Shown here piece by piece: positions 43,542 through 53,868 of a stretch of 64,000 nucleotides of DNA (position 1 is its first letter; every line of letters begins with the position of its first letter). The position numbers were made by a program, and so were the translations under genes. Location of the stretch: positions 214,141,742 to 214,205,741 of the forward strand of contig CM062818.1 in NCBI GenBank assembly GCA_031772625.1. Reading direction: 5' to 3'. A model generated the notes under the pieces. That model saw only the letters and a list, made by a program, of their open reading frames with translations. It was not told where the DNA came from and did no database searches. The DNA is from Pinus tabuliformis (lineage: Eukaryota; Streptophyta; Pinopsida; Pinales; Pinaceae).

Positions 43542-44157
43542 CAATCAAGGTTTGTAAGCAATTCTTGAAGGTATTTGGGCATGGAGAATACCTTGTAGGG
43601 GTATTCTCACCTTCAAAAGTCTACTGCAACAGTTGTAACTTGCAGGGTTCAACTCAGGTTTAAATTCTCTCAACATGAAGTTTTGTTTCAATGTGGAATT
43701 GAAGTGTTCACGTGCTCTTTTTAGTTCATTTCAGTTGAAATATGTCATCATTGTAGGAGATACCTTGAGTTGTTGTTGTTTGTGAGAGTTCTTTGTAAGA
43801 GAACATTACCTTGTAGGGGTAATAGCCACATGTTTACCTGCAACAAACATTTATGTACTTCATTTGATATTGAATATATGAGTGGTCTAGTCATGTTGAT
43901 AGGCCCGGAGATGTAGCCCAGGAGGGGTGAACTCCGTCAAAAAACCTTTTGTTATGCTCTTCATTATGCATGCATGGATTATGTGTTGTTATGTTCATTA
44001 TGTTAAGTTACATATGAAGACTAACTCATGACTTGAAGAGATATTGGAAACTTGTTTGTTTCAATACCTAGTTTTACCTTGCAAGACGTCGCCACGGTCC
44101 TAGTTTTTGTTTTATTTGATTTTTGAAAAGAGGAAGAAATCACCTAATCCAATTTCA
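43542..44157 (+). repeat. Element E 5' LTR, distal part
   Basis: Matches 47457-48081, sharing ACCTTGTAGGGGTATTCTC, CGGAGATGTAGCCCAGGAGG and the terminal ATCCAATTTCA. It begins exactly where element A's 3' LTR ends. Confidence 0.88.
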
Positions 44158-44165
44158 GATCAGTT

Positions 44166-44177
44166 TGGTATCAAAAC
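44166..44177 (+). other. Element E primer binding site
   Basis: TGGTATCAAAAC, eight bases after the LTR end, resembles the initiator-methionine tRNA site TGGTATCAGAGC. Confidence 0.65.
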
Positions 44178-44200
44178 ACCAATTGACCAATTTACAAGAA

Positions 44201-45256
44201 TGGGCAGCAAAAAGAGTCTCCAAGAGCTACAGGAGAAAAATTTGGCTCTTCAGATGGAGAACGTTGAATTGAGAAGGATGTTAGAGATAGCTAAAGAGGA
44301 GAAGAGGCAGATGCACTTTGTATTTCAGCACGTGCTTGATAAGCAAGTTGCAGAAAGTTCTACTCCTATACCAGCAAGAGAAACCTCCAGAATGAAGTCA
44401 GTATGTGGTCATGGTTCAAATAGTGGTTTTGGACCATATGTGGAAGATGTTTCATGTGAATTTTTCAAACATCTTCAAGAAGCACACCATATTCCAGTGG
44501 ATAAGAGTGGGTGGCTAGAGTCATCTACAAGTTGGTCATCATCGTCATCATCAAGAGATGAAAAGATGAATGACAAATTTAAGGAGGTAATTAGCATCTC
44601 AAGTATCACTCCTTCCATTTATATGCATAACAACTCTTTTGCAGCGCTAGAGCAACATACCAAAGGTATAGGTATGAAGTTCTTCCAAGATGGGATATGA
44701 AGGTGGAGGCCTCACCATAAATGGCCAAGGTATTACCAATCCAATTATGGTTGAGGAGAGTTTGAAGTATACGGGATTGGGATATGGTCGAAAGGATTTT
44801 GGAGAATGCACGAAATGGCTTGAGCTACATCAACCATCTGAGAATGAGATGTCACCACCTTGTGACAACCGTCAAAGTTGCAGCCCTAGAGATAGGTATA
44901 ACTCTCAAGAGTGTTTTCCAATGCCTGGAAATTTTTAATACTTGTGGAATCAGTACTCTTGTACATTTTGTGATGCAATTGACCATTGTGTGGCTGTATG
45001 CGAGCAACATATGATAATGGTTAAAAGAATGAACCAAATTTTAGGCATCAAGCATAATGACTTTTCTTCACATGAGAGAACTTCTATGTCAGCAAACAAG
45101 AGGAAGTTCTTATGTATTCATTACAAGGTGCATGGACATGACATTGAACAATGTTGGAAGTTACATCCAGAGCTTCGTTCAAAGAAAGGTAAAGAGATTA
45201 TGCTACATAATGCAAGGGAAACAAGAGGTGGCAAAGAAGACTTACAACAATCCTAA
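44201..45256 (+). pseudogene. Element E gag-like ORF, frame-shifted
   Basis: Start at ATG 44201 (MGSKKSLQELQEKN). The N-terminal 60 residues form a coiled coil (LQMENVELRRMLEIAKEEKR). A Ser-rich linker follows (SWSSSSSSRDEKMNDKF), then two frame changes (about 44690 and 44940). The last block (44942-45256) has paired metal-binding-like motifs: CTFCDAIDHC and FLCIHYKVHGHDIEQCWKLH, followed by basic KGK/ARETRGGKED. The zinc-knuckle-like motif CIHYKVHGHDIEQC and the position after a PBS argue for a gag/nucleocapsid protein. The usual capsid domain is not recognisable. Inactive as it stands. Confidence 0.7.
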
Positions 45257-46047
45257 GCAACCTTCAAGACAAAGATGATGCAAGAAGAGAACCCATAAGC
45301 CTAGGAGAGGCAAAGTTTGGGTAGACTTATTGTAAAGTTGTTTTGTAAATTTTGTAATTACTTGTTGTCATTACCTGTTTAGGTACTTTTGTAAAGTGAA
45401 CAATCATTATCACTATGTTCAACAAGTAGATATTTTTCATTGATGTATGTATTGACTTGTTATAGTCCACATGTTCAAGGACTTTTGTGAATGTACAATA
45501 TTTTCGTTCAAAGTTGTCTACAAGTTTGTCATATGTTCACTGATACAAGTATTCGATTTGAAACTTGTGTGAATAGAATATTTGTTTTCAAGATTGTATA
45601 ATATGACTATGTATTGTAGGCAAGGCCAATCATATCATGGAAAATTTTGCAGCAGTGTACTTTTTATGTACAAGCTCAACTTGAAGACGTTAAAGCAAAT
45701 TTATTTTGCTTCTGAATTCCAAGATGGAGTCAAGTTTTTCTTCAACAATTTAAACTTCAAGATGAAGTGTTTTTTGAGCCGTGCAAATATGAGAGTAAAG
45801 AGAATGTTTAGATTCCACTCATCAGTATTTTGTTCCTGCAACAGCGATAAGAATGATGGCTCAATTCTTAACAGGACAGCAGGTCTTCATGAAGATGATA
45901 AGTGAAGTGCCTTGATTGGGGCTTGAAGGGCACCAATTGAAAATTTTTCATTTTGGATTGAGTTTTTGGGTATTTTTGAGTTCCAACCTCTTTATATTGA
46001 CTAGGGAAGTAAACTTTTGGAGTCCAAAAGTTCCTAGTGGGGAGGTG
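45257..46047 (+). other. Element E 3' untranslated region and polypurine tract
   Basis: No convincing gene. An ORF at 45582-45905 has no recognisable features. AGTGGGGAGGTG at 46036-46047 is the polypurine tract directly before the LTR start. Confidence 0.6.
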
Positions 46048-48081
46048 TGATCAGGTGATCAATTTTAAGCTCAAAAATGAAAGTGCCCAGAAATTCTTGA
46101 AACTATCACCAAATCGAATATCTCACTAATCTGTATCCAATGCAACTTGAATCACTCAAAACCGATATCGTATGCTCTCGATATCGCATTCTGATCATTT
46201 TCCCAAACAGGGAATTTTTTTGCATATTGGATGTAGGTACACTCACTGGTTAGTTTGTACACTAACTGGGCAGGGTGACTGGACAGGTTGACATTTTTTA
46301 TTGGGCCAATGGTAGGCTGCTAAGTGGCCTCACTGCATTGGTTGAATTCTGTTGTGATTTGATTAGTTGAATGTGTGTTGATGTGATCCAATGGGTGGAA
46401 GCCACGTGGGCCAATGGAGGGAAACCATGTGGCCTCCCAACAATGCATTCAAAATTTGGTTATGGACCGAAGTTCCCTCACAGGAATCGAATGCGGGACG
46501 TCATGTTGGAAAACACAGCACCTTACCATCGTGCCAAGGGTGGTTCTTATTAGTTATGGGCACATATTGCAATTTAAATTTTATGTGTTGTTATATTGGG
46601 GCACGGGACCGGGGCTAAGCCTTGGCTCTCGGTCACCCCACGCCCACGAGACCGCAGGCAAGGGAGCCAAGGACTTGGGCTTAGCCCCAGCCCAAGGTTT
46701 TGGCACCCCCGGCCACCTTACCACTAGACCATGTGCCAAACGCGTCAAGTGTTAACAGTTGGTGGCGGAGTTTAAGGGACCAGCCCTGAATCGTATGCCA
46801 CACCATATAACCACAACGAAGTCTCGCCGGAGGTTTTGAGACGAGCGTGAAGGCTATGCCCCAGCCCAGGCCATATGGCCTTTCACATTACCACAACGTG
46901 GAGTTTGGGCGCTAGGCAGAGGTGCTGCAAAGTGGGGGCCAACCTCGGGGTCACACGTCGCCCATAAGACTACTCGTCAATGCAGAAGGCGGATCTGACA
47001 GTTAGGGTGTGTTGTTGGCATGGCCCTCGGCCCCATGGGGCACCAAATGACCACATTCCAAGAATTAAGGGGCTTAACCGGTTGGGAAGAGCGTTAAGGC
47101 CCAGCCTTCAACCCTATGTGGCCCATGTGGCCTTCTTTTTCAGATTAAGGGGTCCGAGGTTGAATTAACTATCCAACAGAATGCACCAGCGGGTAGTGAA
47201 ATTTTTGCTCCATTAGCAAATTTTGGGGTGGATTTGTAGGACTGATAGACAAAAGGTCAAATTTGTAGGATGGTTAATAGTCAAGTTCATGGGAGAGCTT
47301 AGGAGCTCATAGCGTTTTGATTTTTTGACCAAATTGAGCTCAGAAAGAGTGCACTTAGGGGTTTTTGGATGTTTTGAATCCATTGGTAACCTCTAATTTC
47401 TTATTTGAGCACATCTACAGAGTCTTTTGCAAGTTTGAGACTAAAGGTATATGGATCAGTCAAGGTTTGTAAGCAGTTCTGGAAGGTATTTAGGCATGGA
47501 GAAGACCTTGTAGGGGTATTCTCACCTTCAGAAGTCTATTGCAGCAGTTGTAAGTTGCAAGGTTCAGCTCAGGTTTAACTTCTCTCAACATGAATTTGTG
47601 TTGACGTGATTCAATGTGGAATTGAAGTGTTCACATGCTCTTTTTAGTTCATTTCAGTTGAAGTATGTCATCTTTGTAGGAGATGCTTTGAGTTGCTGTT
47701 GTTTGTGAGAGTTCTTTGTAGGAGAACATTACCTTGTAGGGGTAATAGCCACATGTTTACCTGCAGCAAACGTTTATGTACTTCATTTGATACTGAATAT
47801 ATGAGTGGTCTAGTCATGTTGACAGGCCCGGAGATGTAGCCCAGGAGGGGTGAACTCCGTCAAAAAACCTTTTGTTATGCTCTTCATTATGCCTGCATGG
47901 ATTATGTGATGTTATGTTCATTATGTTAAGTTACATATGAAGACTAATTCATGACTTGAAGATATATTGAAAACCTGTTTTGTTTCAAGACCCATTTTTA
48001 CCTTGCAAAGTGTCGACACGGTCCTCATTTTTGTTTTATTTGATTTTGGAAAAGAGGAAAAAATCACATAATCCAATTCCA
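46048..48081 (+). repeat. Element E 3' LTR (about 2.0 kb)
   Basis: Starts TGATCAGGTGATC after the PPT and ends CCAATTCCA. The distal 620 bp match the 5' LTR remnant. The middle (about 46390-47165) is much richer in GC than the rest and contains tRNA-like box-B phrases, possibly a separate insertion. GATATCG palindromes occur at 46162-46189. Confidence 0.8.
46440..46620 (-). mobile_element. Possible tRNA-derived SINE relic
   Basis: On the minus strand, GGCACGATGGTAAGGTGCTG (box-A-like) is followed about 40 bases on by CATTCGATTCC (box-B-like GGTTCGATTCC). A second box-A-like GGTCTAGTGGTAAGGTGG lies at about 46714-46731 on the minus strand. No poly-A tail or target duplication could be fixed, so this is tentative. 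It lies inside element E's 3' LTR. Confidence 0.35.
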
Positions 48082-49099
48082 TATAATCTAGTGACGTGTA
48101 CCTACTATGTGTACTGCGACATGTCACCCTTCAAATGTCTACTTGGCCTATCAAAAATGTCGAATCCACCTACCATGTGTCACCCTCACCTGCTACCATG
48201 TCATAATCTAAGCCGCATCATGTGCTTGTGTGCTACCACGTCATAGTCTGGTGGCACTTGGATTCCATGTGTGTCAACCACCGTGTGTCGTTTATCACTC
48301 AATTGTGTGAAAAGCAGGTCTCAGCTAGCGATCTAATAAACACCTAGGCGCTAATTTTCAAGCTTTTGGTGACTAGGTTCTATAACCTAGGGTTGTGACC
48401 AGTTGCCTTGCCACTTCACTTCTCGTCGCTTGTCACTCTTCATTTTGAGCTTATTTCCTCTGTGGTTCAATGGTCGATGGGCTCTCAAGCCACACACGCT
48501 TACTTGTGGCCCCTTGTGACTAGTCAACGTAACTAAGACATTGTCATTCCACCGCTTGTCACTCATCATTCTTTCTCCTAATCTTGTGTTTTATTATTTG
48601 ACGTTGATCTGGTCAGGGGCTCGCATTGGAACCATGACCAACTAGAACCTTTCTTGAACTGCCTTTAATTCAATACAATTTTTCTCCCCATTCCTTGGGA
48701 GTTTGACCAGGTTCCATATACTATTGGAAATCTCTTTGAGAGGGCTATCTAACTAAACACATTGCATGCCCTTTTGATCAAGGAAATTGTAAGCCAAATC
48801 CTTGCAACGATAGACTATCTAATTGGTCTACATTCATGACTTTAAATCAAACATATGCAACTACACAACAATCAATGACACTAGACACCTTAAGTAAAAA
48901 TGACATCACTAGCATCATGAATACACAAATCAATGACTAGACTTGAAATTAATGACAACAATAAACTACTAACATACTTAAAACTTTATTTTTGTCCTTC
49001 CCCCCTTTCTACTTCTTCCCCTCCTTGAAAATTTTTTGATGATATTTCTTCTTAGACCCACTTGATTTCATTTATTCTGACATATGTTCTTTAGATATT
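48082..49099. other. Unassigned stretch right of element E
   Basis: No gene. 48100-48260 repeats CTACCATGT(G)TCA/CTACCACGTCATAGTC phrases. CGCTTGTCACTC(T/A)TCATT occurs twice, at about 48427 and 48561. A minus-strand purine run at about 49003-49035 may be the polypurine tract of the gag relic to its right (element J). Confidence 0.45.
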
Positions 49100-49873
49100 C
49101 TTCCTACACACAAGCCTTGTCCACTAATATGCGCTTGAAAAACAGAATTTACTTCCGCATATAATTGTGTAGATCCCTAGATACTTGAGGAGTACATTTG
49201 TGTTCTTTAGGGAGATACCCAACATTATTGTCATCTTTCTATATTATGTGTTGTACTCTTGTACACTCTACCCCTGCTTCTACCTAATGTAATGCCACCA
49301 AATCCACTGATCTTTGACATATCAGATAGGGAAAAATTATGAATTTATAAGGGCTTTGAAATCCTCCCACTCATCACTGGAGGATCTCCCTCCAATCTCA
49401 AAGTTTTTGTGTGGTTTTCCCACTAGGTCAGGGCATGACCCTCTAATTTCAACAAAGCAAATGAAATATTCCATTCTTATTCTATATGATGAACACTAAA
49501 ATAAATTTCTAATTACTACAACCAATGATAAATATTCATAGTGTCAATCTCACCTTGATATGGCTTGATGTCAACCTTCACTTCCATTTTGAATAAAGAC
49601 TGTGAATGGTTCTAATTTCATGGCACTCAAACTAGGTTGATCCTTTTTAGGTTCTTTCTTAGACTCCCTCTCTAGTTCTCCCCAATCAGTCAATTTCCCC
49701 TTTGATTCGACCTCCGCATTAAAACCTACATCTTCTATAAATAGCTTGAACTTATTGGCTTGCACCACCATGAGAAGGTTCACATTATGCTTTGTATTTC
49801 TGACTTATTCTTCCAACCATGCAAACCTCCCCTCTATGGGATCTTGAGGGTTATTAAAAAATTTGTTAGCCAT
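49100..49873 (-). pseudogene. Element J: minus-strand Ty3-type gag relic
   Basis: From ATG at 49873: NNPQDPIEGRFAWLEE, a stop, then NLLMVVQANKFKLFIEDVGF. After a frame change the gag domain follows: VKVDIKPYQGEIDTMNIYHW, HHIEEEWN-like residues with stops, FALLKLEGHALTWWENHTKT, and finally TIMLGISLKNTNVLLKYLG. This is the classical plant retrotransposon gag order. Stops and shifts are frequent, so it is an old relic. A PBS is found upstream on the same strand. Confidence 0.75.
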
Positions 49874-49945
49874 GGCTAGGGTTTTATGACTTTAGACTTA
49901 ACTAATATGGATTCCCTACAATTCCCCACAATATACCTAAAGAAA

Positions 49946-49960
49946 CATGTTATGGTACCA
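49946..49960 (-). other. Element J primer binding site
   Basis: Minus strand TGGTACCATAACATG resembles the initiator-methionine site TGGTATCAGAGCCATG. It lies 73 bases upstream of the gag start. Confidence 0.55.
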
Positions 49961-49963
49961 ATA

Positions 49964-51075
49964 TGATTAGCAAATTGTCGTGATTATTCCACTAAACAGT
50001 TCGTCACAACACATCTACTAGAATAAATTAGAAAATTTTGAAATTTATAGTATGAGAGTTTATTTCTCCTTAGATTTTTGGATCTGTTAATTATTGTTTA
50101 TTGCATGTACATGTAAATTATAATTATGCAAAAAATATAGAACAATGAAATAAAACTCACAAACAACAATTGACACAAGATTTAACCTAGGAAACCCTTT
50201 TGGGAGAAAACCCAATTGGAAGTTGAGGCTACTATGCTCTCTTTTTCTAAATGGAAAGTAGATTCAAGTACAAATGAGTGAAACATGTGGCCCATGGGCT
50301 ACTACAACGTATAAACCCCCTCTATTTTCTACCTTCCTATCCTCCCCTAGCTACTTTTGTCATATATGGAACAAAATGCACTCAAATAGAATGAAACCAT
50401 TTTTCCCCATAGTGTCCTAGTTATAACACAACCTGATAGCCTATTGGTGTTTAGATTTGACTCCCTCAACACTGAACTAGAATTACAATATGGGATCTTC
50501 TATAGTATTCTTCATCGTGACAATGTGTCTAGCCCCTTTTCCATGAATAATGGAGGATGGTGCGGTCATCCTCTCAAGTTATTTTTTATATAACTTATTT
50601 TCTAGAGCTTTTCATACTATGAAATATTCAAGGATCTTAAGAGACATATACAAGTACCTTATGTAAGAATTTCAAAATTATATATGAAGAATTGGACACA
50701 TGGCATGCTATACAAGTTTGCTCGTAGGAAGAGGCTAAAAATAAACAATTTTTGGGAAAATTATTATAACTTTACCTTGGCGCATCAAATTTTGGTCAGA
50801 CCGTATATAAAAGACATATCAAGGTACTAGATGCCCAAATTTCAAACTTGTAAGGGTTGAAATTGTAGAGATACTCCATAATTAAGGTTAACCACTAGGA
50901 AAAACTTCATAATAGTGTTTTAAAAGGCATGTTAACTTAAAACTACCATAACGTTTGATTGGGATGTTCGATTAAGGTAATTCAAAATCCATTGTAAAGA
51001 TAAAAAAAAAAATTGAAGAATATATGTGTGAAAGGATGATAATTGTTTATATCATTGTCTTTTTTTTTAATGTGG
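49964..51075 (-). other. Probable 5' LTR of element J plus unassigned DNA
   Basis: Plus-strand TGATTAGC at 49964 would be the CA end of a minus-strand LTR directly abutting the PBS. The distal end cannot be fixed and no second copy is present. The phrase GGAAACCCTTTTGGGAGAAAA near 50187 is LTR-like. No gene is visible. Confidence 0.4.
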
Positions 51076-51079
51076 TTCA

Positions 51080-51275
51080 CGAACCCTAGAGATTGGTGAC
51101 TGCTATATCCACGAAATTTTGTACTAGGCAAATCCACCCAAAGAGATTGATTTTTTGTCGACTCAACCATGAATCCTAAAACTTGAGAGTGACAAGAGAA
51201 TTGAACCCATGACCTCTCAATAACAACATTTCTTTAACGATGGGGAATCGACTAATTAAGCTAACCCTCAAGGCT
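51080..51275 (-). mobile_element. Probable tRNA-derived SINE
   Basis: On the minus strand, GGTTAGCTTAATTAGTCG fits RNA polymerase III box A and, about 50 bases on, GGGTTCAATTCTC fits box B. This is the spacing of a tRNA head, followed by an unrelated body. The tail and target duplication are not clear. A degraded tRNA gene is less likely because the body continues without a clover-leaf end. Confidence 0.45.
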
Positions 51276-51340
51276 ATCATTATTGTTAATATATTGAAGA
51301 TGTAATATAAGTGTTTGGGTTAGACCTCAATTAATAAATA

Positions 51341-51995
51341 ATGGCAATACCTAAATTTGGTGAACATGAAGAAAAATATGCAATCAATCCCATAGAATGG
51401 CTGAGGATAGTAAAGGAATATGTCAATTATCCTTTATTGGAAAGTCAATATTTTATTGGTGAAGCTCATGAGTGGTGGTGGAGTTTTGACATGGATACTA
51501 GATGGAACATTACATGGGAAGCATTTGAAAAATTATTATCCAATAAATGGATAAAGGATACAAAAATGGAGGCATTGTATAAAATTCAAGATGAATTAAA
51601 CAAAGATCAAGAAGAAAGGTGATGAGCTATCTAAGATACAAAACCTTAATGAAGCACTCATTAAGGAGATTGAACAATTAAAACAGGGAAAGAGTAGCAA
51701 GGGGAATTGGAAAAATGATGACTCAAGGGAAGAATTGAAAAAGAAAGATGAATAAATCTAAAGATTATGAAACCATAATAGGAAACAAATAGATGAAATT
51801 AAGAGAGTGAAGGACGAAAAGAAGCAGTATCAAATTCAGGAAGCCTACAAGGATCATAGATGAAGAGACTACCAAAAGACTTGAAGAGGAAATTTGTAAA
51901 ATGATTGAAGAATCCATGGACATGAATGTGATAAAATCATAAATTCATTCGCGAATTGAAGAAGGATGTCAAAGTTTGATAGATGATGTCACATT
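51341..51995 (+). pseudogene. Element H gag, left part
   Basis: ATG at 51341 (MAIPKFGEHEEKYAIN). The gag domain includes WLRIVKEYVNYPLLESQYFI, GEAHEWWWSFDMDTRWNITW and FEKLLSNKWIKDTKMEALY. The frame shifts at about 51615 into a coiled-coil stretch (DELSKIQNLNEALIKEIEQL) with several stops. It ends where element F inserted (target duplication GGAGC at 51996-52000) and resumes at 62860. The protein would form particles; no enzyme is encoded by this element. Confidence 0.75.
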
Positions 51996-52254
51996 GGAGC
52001 TATTGTCACTCACTGCTAAGTGTGTTTTCAGCTGTGAAAAGTGCCAAAGAGTAGTGAATTTTGAAGCCACCTTCCAAGCCACATAAACTCTATAAGATAA
52101 ATCGGACCCACTCCATCAGATAGTGCTCGGAATAAGCTTTCCAGCAGTATGTGGAACTCCTCAAATGGGCCCCAGAATCAGAAGATATGGTTCGTTAAAG
52201 ATGGGGGTTTTGTTGCCTTGAAATGGAGGAGAAGAGCATATCGGAGGTCCAGGA

Positions 52255-52560
52255 GCCCATCGCAAATCGCTATCAGCCCATTCCTCTTGTCATACATCTC
52301 CGCTCATCTCCCTTATCCTTTTTCAATTGCGATATCACATATCGCAAAGTTTCCTGCTCACCACAATAGAGCTTTGTCTCCCCTCGCCGATTGCGATATC
52401 GCAAACTCCGCCAATATCACATATCGCAATTTCCCTGCCGATTGTCACATCTAAGTCCCTTCTCCGCCCACCAATTGCAATAAGATCCTCTCCGTTGATC
52501 GCGATAAAACCTCCCCCTGCCGATTGTGATATCACAATCGGGGGTCGCACAAAAACATAA
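52255..52560. repeat. Cluster of GCGATATCGC-type palindromes in element F LTR
   Basis: Many near-palindromic phrases: CATCGCAAATCGC, TTGCGATATCACATATCGCA, GATTGCGATATCGC, GATTGTGATATCACAATC. The corresponding segment of the 3' LTR is 59480-59770, where some copies are more perfect (TTGCGATATCGCCGACGATA). They lie upstream of the TATA-like site and look like repeated protein-binding dyads. CG sites among them appear partly decayed to TG/CA. Confidence 0.75.
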
Positions 52561-53868
52561 ATCCCTCCTCCGCTGAAATCCCTTCCGACTTGTGATTGCG
52601 ATGGACCCAAAAGGTTTTGTATCATGGTTTTGAGAAATTTCAAATCTGACATATTGGGAAATCACCCTAAAATCAGTGTTAAAGCCCCTTTTCGCCTTCC
52701 GATGGCGATATACGAGTCTTGGCTCCGGATGCGATATTTTATGTGTGTCATGCTTTATTGAAGGTTCACGTCCAAACAATCGGAAGGCACTATGAAATGT
52801 GGTAAAAAGGCCCTCTCCTGCATTTGCAATTGCGATATCCCAGGGGGGCCCAACCTCGCATACCGACGATCGCAATTGTCAAGGGGAGGCACGCCCGTCC
52901 CGTAAGGACTTTTAATGTAAAACTTGATGCGATAGCTCTACGATGTAGTAACAAAAAGCTTTAAAGGCATGGTGGGTCAAAAATTGAGGCATTTAAGAAA
53001 GGAGGTGCAGCATTCAAAATCGGCATTGGTTGACCCAGAAAGGCCCACTGTGACACGAAACCAAGGTCAATAAATACAGAGTAAATGAAGACATGGAAGG
53101 TCAAGGGGACTTGATGATCCAGCATGGTGCTCCATACAGAGGGAAGATGAAGTATTACCCAGGTTCCCTCTGCGTTTCTATTGTGGTATTAAACTAATAA
53201 GCTGACTGCTCCCAGTTTTGAAGAACAGATGATCCGAGTAGTAAAGGCAGAAGCGACGGGACCAGTTGAGTAGCTAGAGGGATGCATAATGACAAAGAGG
53301 TGGTCTGACCAGGGGTTTTCACAAGAACAGCAGATGGATACTTCCTCCCATCATCTTTCAGTTTCCTTTATTTTTTATTATTCTGTAATTTTTGTTTATT
53401 TCCAAGAAGGGATCAAATCTCGATTGTAATAATTTTTGGGCAGCAGAGCCTTACACACCAAGACGGCTAGTCTGTGAGACAACTGGAGCTAAGGCAAAGA
53501 TATTTTTGAAAATTGTTAATTCAAATCCCCCCTTCTCTGTATAAATAAGGGGGAGAAACACTTAATAGAGGTTCCGGAATTCTGCACCTGCAGTGGTCCA
53601 AAGTCTATGATTCCATTTTTGGTTCTAAGTTATCTGTTCATGAGGGACTTGACTGATACACTGCTAAATGTTATGGAATGGTTATTTGGACCCTCCAAAT
53701 ATTAATGAAACTATCCTAGTGATTCCAAGCATATCAATGTGCAGTATGTTTCCTCTTTGTCAATCTCATTTCATTTGTGTTTTCTTTTATCTAAAACAGT
53801 GTAATGAAGCGATCAATTTCTCTCCGATGCATGGATTTATCTAGGCTACTAAATAAGAAAATAGACCC

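Larger units (their letters stand above)
43542..48081 (+). mobile_element. Element E: gag-only LTR retrotransposon, split by element A
   Basis: 43542-44157 and about 47457-48081 are direct repeats, the 3' ends of its two LTRs. The first 1.4 kb of the 5' LTR lie beyond element A, left of the window. PBS, gag relic and PPT lie between them in order on the plus strand. The internal region is only about 1.9 kb, without protease, RT or integrase, so it is a non-autonomous (LARD/TRIM-like) element. Confidence 0.85.

Noticed and set aside
46440..46760. tRNA gene on the minus strand
   Set aside because: Only box-A and box-B resemblance; arms do not form a clover leaf, so a SINE relic is more likely.
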